From: Macrotis lagotis
Lineage: Eukaryota > Chordata > Mammalia > Peramelemorphia > Peramelidae
Length of the DNA stretch: 64,000 nt
Assembly: GCF_037893015.1 (NCBI RefSeq)
Contig: NC_133663.1
Coordinates: 216,820,080-216,884,079 of the forward strand
Reading direction: 5' to 3'
The notes beneath the pieces were generated by a model. The model was not told the DNA's origin. It was given only the letters and a program-made list of their open reading frames with translations, and ran no database searches. The first letter of the stretch is position 1. Each line of letters starts with the position of its first letter. Positions 56,800 to 64,000 of the stretch are shown piece by piece. Position numbers and translations under genes: made by a program.

Positions 56800-57735
56800 G
56801 TTTGTCTTGGGAGTTAGATAACCAAGTACTTTTTTGTCATCTATAATTATTTTAAATGGAATTTTTTCTACTTCTTGCTCTAAGGTTTATTGTTCATATA
56901 TGAAGATGATTTATGTGAGTTTATTTTATATCCTGTTACTTTGCTAAAGTTACTGTTTCCAGTATTTTAAAGATGATTTTCTAGGGTTCTATATGTATAA
57001 CAAAGAGTAAGAGTGTTGTTTCCTTGTTGTCTGTTCTATTTCTTTCAATTTCTATTTCTTCTCTTTTTGCTAAAATTAATTAATATGACATGCTTATTTC
57101 ATGCCTGATGTTACAGGGAATGCTTCTTATGTATTTAAATTTCATATAATAGTTCATGATAGTTTTAGATAGGTACAACTGATCATTTTAAGAAATATTT
57201 CATTTTTTTCTACTTTCTCCAATGTTTTAGTAAGAATGGATGCTGTATTTTTGAGAAATGTATTGCAGCATATATTGAGATAATCATATTATTTCTCTTA
57301 CTGTTGTTACTAATATGGACAATTATGATGATTGTTTCTGTCATACTGAATCATCATTAAATACCTGATATAAGTTCTACCTAATCATGTATGCAATCTC
57401 TTCTCTAAAATTTGATTTAAAATTATTGCATCAATATTCATTAGGGAAGTGGCTCTATAATTTTATTTATTGATTTTGTTTCCGATTTAGATATCAGAAC
57501 CATGTTGATATTTTAAAAGGAATTTGGCAGGACTCATTCTTCATCTATTTCACCTAAAATCCAATATATAGAATTGCAATTAACTATTCTTTGAAAGCAT
57601 TGTCAAATTCATTCTAAACTTACTTACAAATTATTTTCTTAAAGAGTTTATTGATGGCTTGCTCAATTTTTTTTTTGAAATGGGTGTATTTAGTACTTCA
57701 TTTCGTTTCCATTAATTTGTCCTGCTTATATTTTT

Positions 57736-57897
57736 TTTATTTTTATTTTTTTAGGTTTTTGCAAGGCAGATGTGGTTAAGTGGCTTTCCCAAGGCCACAC
57801 AGCTAAGTAATTATTAAATGTCTGAGGCCGAATTTGAACCCAGGTACTTCTGACTCCAAGGCCAGTGCTTTATCCACTAGGCCACCTAGCCACCCCG
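57736..57897 (-). mobile_element. WSINE1-type SINE in L1, antisense
   Basis: TTTAGGTTTTTGCAAGGCAG, TGTGGTTAAGTGGCTTTCCC, AGCTAAGTAATTATTAAATG, TTTGAACCCAGGTACTTC, GGCCACCTAGCCACCCC. Perfect target duplications TGCTTATATTTTT at 57,723-57,735 and 57,898-57,910. Confidence 0.94.
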
Positions 57898-59160
57898 TGC
57901 TTATATTTTTGACAATATTTCCCTTATACTGTTAGAATTATTAGCATACAATTATACAAAATACCTTCAAATTATTGTTTTATTTACCGCCTCATTGGTG
58001 ATGAAATCACCCTTTAAATTAAATTATAGGTAATTTAATTTTATCCTTCTTTTTGAAAATCAGATTAACAAAATATTTAATTTTTGTCTTTTTTCATAAG
58101 ACATACACTTAGTTTTATTGTCCAGTTCATTTTTCTTACTTTCTATTTCATTAATTTCTCCTTTGATTTTTTAGGATTTCTAATATGGTATTTAATTTGG
58201 GATTTTTAATTCATTATTTTCCTAACTTTTTTAGTTGCACACCCAATTCACTGATCTCTTTTTCTCTGTTTTATTCATGTAAGCATTTAGAGATAGACAA
58301 TTTCCCTCTTATAACTGTTTTGAATGCATCCCACAATGTTTCAATGATGTCTCATCATTGTCTCTTTCTTGGATGGAATTGTTGATTATTTCTAGGAAAA
58401 TGAATCCTTGACTCCATTCCAAGCTCACTTTCTATTCAGAATATCATATTCCAAACCCTCTAATTCCTTAATGTTGATGTAACCAGGTTCTGTGTAATCC
58501 TTACTGTGGATCCTTGGTATTTAAATTGTTTCTTTCTGGCTGCTTACAGGATTTTCTCTTTTATCTGATAGTTCTGGAATTTGTCCTCAATATTATTTGG
58601 CATTTTGAGTTTGGGATCCTTTTCTGGAGGGAATAAATGTATTCTTTCAATAAGTATTTTTCCCTCTAGTTCCATGATGTCAGGGCAGTTTTCCATCACT
58701 AAATCCTGTAATATTAAGTCCAGTATTTTTTCCCCTTCAATGATTTCATGAAGACCAATAAATCTTAGGTTATCTCTTCTTGAACTATTCTCAATGTTGG
58801 TGGTATTGCTAATGAGATATTTTATATTTTCTTCTATTTTTTCAATTTTTTGTTTTCATTTAACAGATTCTTGTTTTCTCGTGAAGTCATTAGTTTCCAC
58901 AGACACCATTCTTTTTTTAGAGAAGAATTTTCTTCATTTACCTTTTGCAACTCTTTTCCAATTGATCAATTCTATTTTTGTAAGAGTTTTCCATTTTGAC
59001 CAATTGAGGTTTTGAGAGAATTATTTTCTTTTTGCATTTGCCAAATTGAGGACCTGAGAGAATTATTCTAATTTTGAAATTGTCCAGTTGTTTTTTCCAA
59101 AGATTTGTTTTCTTGTTGCAAGGTGTTAATTTTCTCTCCAAAATTTTCCATTTGATTTTT

Positions 59161-59304
59161 TTGGCAAGGAAAATGGGATTAAGTGGCTTGCCCAAGGTCA
59201 CACAGCTAGGTAATTATTAAGTGTCTGAGGCCATATTTGAACTTAGGTACTACTGACAGCAGAGCTGGTGCTCTTTTTCTACTGCACCACCCAGCTACCC
59301 CCCT
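59161..59304 (-). mobile_element. WSINE1-type SINE in L1 ORF1, antisense
   Basis: GGCAAGGAAAATGGGATTAAG, TGGCTTGCCCAAGGTCACAC, AGCTAGGTAATTATTAAGTG, TTTGAACTTAGGTACTAC, GCACCACCCAGCTACCC. Perfect target duplications CCATTTGATTTTT at 59,148-59,160 and 59,305-59,317, inside the ORF1 coiled-coil region. Confidence 0.94.
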
Positions 59305-62300
59305 CCATTTGATTTTTAAACTCCTTCCTGAATTCTTCAAGGAAGTGTTTCTTTGTAGGAGCCCAGTTTGTATTATCCTCAAATTTAGGATCTTTTCCTT
59401 CGAGGGATTTTTCTATGAATCCTCCTTGTCTTTGGCCTTTCTTCATTTTACTAAGACTGTGCTGGGGAGGGGCTGGTTCACAGACTTTTAGGTGGTGAGA
59501 TCCTTAGAGGTTTTACTCACTGGGTTTAGTAACTCCAAGTGTGCTGGCCAGTAGACTGTGTTGGATTCCTTTCTCTGGAGTGTCTGTGATTTTAATTTGA
59601 GGCCCTCTCCATTGGTCTGGTTGAAACTGCTGAATACTTTTATCTTTGAACAATGGGCAAGGTAATTGCTCTCCTTAATCAAATCTGAGGGACCTCATCT
59701 GTTCACAACTGAGTCTGGAGCAAAGGTGGGTTGTAATTGGGGTTGTTGAGGGAAAAGCTTCAGTTGAAATAAAGACATGGACTTTGGAGTTCCTCTGGAC
59801 CAGAGGAGGCCAGGGATTGTTGTCTGCAGTTCTCCCACACTGGAACTCAACCTCCATACATGTTCGTCAAGCTCCAGACAGTCAGTGTCACCACCAGTGC
59901 CTCTGCTCCCCAGTTGGCTCTGGCCCCCTGAGGCAGAACAGGCCAGTCTCACCCTGTCCTGTGCTCCCAGCAGGGTCTGCCCTCTGTACCCAGGCTCACC
60001 CAGGATCCTAGAAGACAGACCTTGCAGTAGATGTTCTTCTCCTAGCTTCTCATTCTGGGTTTTGTTGATGAGATTTCTGTTAAGAGGTTTGTTTCATATT
60101 ATTTATGAGGGATGATCAGGAGATTAACACAGTGTTTATCTTCTCCCCACCATCTTGGCCAGAAACCTCACTCCATTAGTTTTTAAGATGATTTCTTGGG
60201 ATTCTCTAGGTATACCATGATGTCATCTGCATAAAGTGAGAGTTTTGTCTCTTCCTAACCAGTTCTAATTCCTTTGATTTCTTTTTCTTCTGTAATTGCT
60301 GAAGCTAACATTTCTATTACAATATTAAATAATAGTGGTGATAATGGGCATCCTTTTTTCAACCCTGATCTTCTTGGGAATGCCTCTAGCCTATCCCCTT
60401 TGCATATAATGTTTGTTGATGGTTTCAGTTATTTACTGCTTATTATTCCAAGGAACAAACCTGTTATTCCTTTACTCTCTAGTATTTTTAGTAGGAATTT
60501 TTTCAAAAGAATTTTCAGCATTTATTAATATGATCACATGATTTCTGATAGGTTTGGTATTAATATAATTAATTACACTGACACTTTTACTAATACTTAC
60601 TAATATTGAAGTAACCCTGCATTCCTGGGATATATCCTACTTGGACATAGTGCATTATCCTAGTGGTAACTTGCAGTCATTTTACTAAGATTTTATTTAA
60701 GATTTTTCTACCTATATTCATCAGGGAGATAGTTCTGTAATTTTCTTTCTCAATTTTGACTCTTCCTGGTTTAGGTATCAATACCATATTTTTGCTGATG
60801 GAAAAAGTTAGGCAGAAATCCATCTTCACTTTTTTTTCCAAAGAGATTGTATATAATTGAAACTAATTATTCCTTAAATGCTGCATAAAATTCATTTGTG
60901 AATGTATATGACCCTGGAGATTTTTTTTTAGGAAGTTCAATAATAGGTTTTGGAATTTCCTTTTCTGAAATAGGGTTATTTGGATATTTAATTTCCTCTT
61001 GATTTAACCTTGGAAATTTATATGTTTGTAAATATTCATCTACTTCCTTTTTATTATTAATTTTTTGGCATAGAGTTGGGCAAAATAATTCTGCATTATT
61101 ACCTTAATTTCTTCTTTTTTGGTGGTGAGTTCATCTTTTTTATTAATGATACTAGCAATTTGTTTTTCCATCTTTCTTTTTTTATCAAATTCTTCAAAGG
61201 TTTAACAATTTTATTGTTTTTTTCATAAAAGCTATTCTTGGTTTTATTTATTAGTTCAATAGTTTTCTTACTTTAGATTTTTTTAAATTTCTCCTTAATT
61301 CTTAGAATTTCTAATTTGGTATTTAATTGGTGTTTTTTAAACTTCTTTTTCTCTAATTTTTTAGTTGCATTTTTAGTTCATTGATTTCTTCTTTCTCTCT
61401 TTTATCTAAGTAATCATTTACATATACATCTCCTGACAGCTGCCATGGCTATATCACATACACTTTTGCATGTTCTTTCAATATTGTCATTATCTAGGAT
61501 GAAATAATCAATTCTTTATATATTTTTTATTTGATCCATTTATTGTTTAAAATTAGGTTATTTAGTTTTGGGTCCATATCTCCTTCACCAAATATTACAT
61601 GTGATTTTTATTGCATTATGATCTGAGAAAAATATACTCACTATTTCTGCCTTTCTGCAATTGATTATTAGGTTTTTATGCCCTAGTACATGGTGAATTT
61701 TTGTATAAGTGCAATGTCCTGCAGAAAAAAAATAGTATATTCCTTTCCATCCCCCTTCATTTTCTTCCATAGGTCTATCACATCTAGGTTTTATAATAAT
61801 CTATTTACCTCCATAACTTTCTTCTGGTTTATTTTATGGTTAGATTTATCTAAATCTAAAAGCAGAATGTTCAGTATAGTTTTCATGTCTATATCTTCCT
61901 GTAACTCCTTCAATTTCTCCAAATGTTTGCTATACTATTTGGTGAATACACATTTAGTATTGAAATTACTTTATAGTCTCTGGTATCTTTTAGGAGCATA
62001 TGGTTTCTTTCCTTATCCCTTTTAATGATACCTTTTTTGTTGTTGCTTTGTCTGTCTGAGTTAAGGATTGCTACCCTGCTTTTTCACTTCAGCTGAAACA
62101 AAATATATTTTGCTCCTTTTACCTTTCCTCTATATGTATCTCTCTGCTTCAAATGACTTTCTTGTAAGCAGCATATTGTAGGATTTTTGTTTTTAATCCA
62201 CTCTGCTATTTACTCATGTTTTAATGGAGAGTTCATTCCATTCACATTTAAAGTTACAATAATTCACTCTTTATTGCCCTTCATGTTATCTTCCCTCTGT

Positions 62301-62745
62301 TAGTATTTTCCCACTTTTTTCCCTTTATAGATATTCCCCTGTATTTTGTTTCTGAATAGCACCAGTTTCAGTGTGTTTTCTTTCCTATATCCAACAACCC
62401 CTTCCCTTTCTTTCCCTTTCCCTTTGCCCTTTCTTCCTTCCCTTCCTTCTATTACGTCCCCTTTTCCTCTCCCCTCCTTTTTTTCCCCTTTTAATTTTTG
62501 AAAGGTAAGGTAAGTTTCTCAACATAATTGAGTGTTTGTCTGTTAACTTTAACTCAAATATGATGAGAATAAGATTCAGGCAGTTCTCACCTTCTCCCTT
62601 CTTACCTTACAAAGAACTAGGTCCTTGTACCAATTAGTGTAATGAGATTTACCCCCATTAAATTTTTTTCCCTGTTTCTGTCTCTTTTTTTGCCCCCCTT
62701 TTTATGGAGGTATTGTTTTTTAACCATTCTATCTGAGTCACAGAA

Positions 62746-63013
62746 AAGTCATGAGTGTCAGTCATTTCTGGCTAAGTATGTTCTTTCTAATAGAGTTACA
62801 ATTCTAAAGAGCTATTAAAGTCTTTCTCCCAGGCAGCAATATAGCCAGTTTCTTCTTATTGGGTAGTAGTTTTATGGATAAGTCATGAGTGTCCATCACT
62901 TCTGGCTAAGTATGTTCACTCTAATAGAGTTACAATTCTCGAGAGTTATTGAAGTCTTTCTCCAATGTAGGGATATAGGCAGTTTCATCTTATTGGTTAG
63001 CAGGTTTTTTTCT
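62746..63013. repeat. 134-base tandem duplication inside L1
   Basis: AAGTCATGAGTGTC...GGCTAAGTATGTTC...TAATAGAGTTACAATTCT...GTCTTTCTCC occurs at 62,746-62,879 and again at 62,880-63,013. The copies differ at roughly one base in eight by eye. Confidence 0.88.
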
Positions 63014-63651
63014 TTACCTCTTTTTTACCTTTTCATGTGTCTCTTGAGTCTCCTGTTTAAATTATCTATTAAACTCTTGTCTTTTTTTTCAGGAAAAGTT
63101 GGAAGTTTCCTATTTCATTAAATGTCCATTTTTTCCCCTGGAAGATAAGACTCAGTTTTGCCAAATAGTGAATTCTTGACTTCATTCCAAGCTCCCTTGC
63201 TTTTCGGAATATTGAATTCCAAGTCCTTCAGTACCTTAAGGTTGATGCATCCAGGTCCTGTGTAATCCTTACTGTGGCTCCTTGATATCTAAACCATTTC
63301 TTTTTGGCTGCTTGCAGGGTTTTCTCTTTTATCTGATAGTTTTAGAATTTGTACACAATATTCCTTGGTGTTTTCATTTTGGGATCCCTTTACAGAAGGG
63401 ATAGATATATTTTTTTTTCAGTAACTATTTTGCCCTCTGGTTCAATAATGTCAGGGAAATTTTCCATCACAAAATCTTGTAATATTAAGTCCAGGCTTTT
63501 TTCTCTTCAATATGTTCAGGGAGAATCATGATTCTTAAACTCTCTCTCCTACTTTTATTCTCTAGATAAGTAGTTTTGCCAGTGAAATAATTTCATATTT
63601 TCTTCTTATTTTTTTGGATTCTTTGATTTTATTAACCAGATTCTTGTTGTC

Positions 63652-63882
63652 TCATGAAATCATTGGTTTCCACAGACTCCATTCTTTGTTTAGGGAAGAA
63701 TTTTCTTCATTTACCTTTTGCAACTCCTTTTCCAATTGATCAATTCTATTTTTGTAAGAGTTTTCCATTTGACCAATTGAGGTTTTGAGAGAATTATTTT
63801 CTTTTTGCATTTTTCCTATTATATTTTCCAAGGATTTCTTTTCTTGTTGCAAGGTGTTAATTTTCTCTTCCAATTTTTCCAC
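63652..63882 (-). pseudogene. L1 ORF1 coiled-coil fragment (76-codon open frame)
   Basis: ORF1p is the L1 RNA-binding chaperone that forms trimers through an N-terminal coiled coil. This open frame shows regular heptads rich in leucine, isoleucine, glutamate and lysine over its first 60 residues and has a close, more damaged counterpart at 58,925-59,150. The frame carries no other domain; sequence on both sides reads ORF1 only with stops or shifts. Confidence 0.75.
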
Positions 63883-64000
63883 TTGATTTTTAACCTCTGT
63901 CCTGATTTATTCAAGGATGTTTTTCTGTGCTGGAGACCAAATCATGTTCTCCTCAGAAGTTTTACATCTTTCTGAGTTAGTATCGTTTCCTTCTAGGAAT

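Larger units (their letters stand above)
56800..60175 (-). mobile_element. L1, minus strand, 5' complete, endonuclease region deleted
   Basis: Read on the minus strand from 60,175 it starts GGCCAAGATGGTGGGGAG (L1 5' end), then a GC-rich 5' UTR (about 59,550-60,175) and ORF1 (about 58,400-59,500). The coiled-coil part is at about 58,925-59,150 and includes MENSYKNRIDQLEKS. At about 58,395 ORF1 passes directly into reverse-transcriptase-proximal ORF2 that corresponds to 61,530 and lower in the neighbouring L1. About 1.6 kb present in the neighbour (61,530-63,140) is missing. ORF2 then continues to about 56,800, where it ends past the FADD region; the L1 3' end is absent. Two SINEs interrupt it (57,736 and 59,161). 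Inactive. Confidence 0.82.
60176..64000 (-). mobile_element. L1, minus strand, ORF2 RT to ORF1, runs off the window
   Basis: At 60,180-60,240 the minus strand encodes the F/Y-A-D-D region of L1 reverse transcriptase (ADDIM followed by YLENPK-like reading, with changes). Upstream ORF2 follows: RT N-terminal part to about 61,150, then the endonuclease part to about 62,500, with the usual CATTCCATTCACATTTAAAG landmark at 62,230-62,250. ORF1 begins after 63,100. Its coiled coil is the open frame 63,652-63,882 (heptads such as MEKLEEKINTLQQEKKSLEN and KNRIDQLEKELQKV). A 134-base tandem duplication lies at 62,746-63,013. Many stops; no 3' end present because it is cut at the boundary with the preceding L1. 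Confidence 0.83.

Noticed and set aside
56464-56817. 117-codon plus-strand frame rich in F, L, S and P
   Set aside because: It is translated from a pyrimidine tract and a TTTA repeat; no domain or homologue is recognisable.
62700-63100. CRISPR-like direct repeat
   Set aside because: Only two diverged 134-base copies in tandem, inside an L1 of a vertebrate genome; no spacer structure.

Overview
The window looks like AT-rich, gene-poor intergenic or intronic DNA from a marsupial, probably an Australian one. The main evidence is 17 full or partial copies of a tRNA-headed SINE of the WSINE1/WALLSI type. On the reverse strand these read roughly GGCAATGGGGTTAAGTGGCT, then AGCTAGGTAATTATTAAGTG, then a tRNA-like head ending CACCTAGCCACCCC. 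There are also several older MAR1-type SINEs and many L1 copies of marsupial type. SINE and L1 names are given from memory of these families and were not checked against a library. I see no intact protein-coding host gene, no tRNA or rRNA gene and no CRISPR array. The only host-gene relatives are two decayed, intron-less-looking copies: an EIF2B4 (eIF2B delta) processed pseudogene at about 0.9-2.2 kb, and a 5'-truncated FUT11-like copy on the minus strand at about 55.5-56.3 kb.

Layout: 0-4.6 kb is a plus-strand L1 interrupted by the EIF2B4 pseudogene. 5.5-8.3 kb holds MAR1 SINEs. 8.28-12.45 kb is a minus-strand endogenous retrovirus with two LTRs, gag and env remnants of betaretroviral type and no visible pol. 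It sits inside a MAR1 SINE, and where pol should be it carries an internal piece of L1 that itself contains a SINE. 12.5-28 kb mixes non-repetitive DNA with L1 tails (15.5-17.0, 20.2-21.4, 22.3-23.3, 25.65-26.5 kb), SINEs and microsatellites. 28-33.6 kb is the longest stretch in which I recognise no interspersed repeat. 34.6-36.6 kb is an L1 with a 5' inversion (twin-priming structure) next to an L1 5'-UTR-like block. 38-45 kb has scattered SINEs and long TG/TA microsatellites.

45.7-52.7 kb contains two related ORF1-only LINEs that go from ORF1 straight to an L1-like 3' tail with no ORF2, the architecture called HAL1 (half-L1). One has its 5' region rearranged and inverted. The other is nested inside an L1 that also hosts further SINEs (49.4-54.1 kb). 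56.8-64 kb is two head-to-tail minus-strand L1s, the first lacking the endonuclease region that the second retains.

Nothing here acts as a working pathway. The biology is the layered history of retrotransposition, which can be ordered by nesting: MAR1, then ERV, then SINEs, and L1, then HAL1-like element, then SINEs. Many SINE boundaries are confirmed by matching target-site duplications that I read directly.
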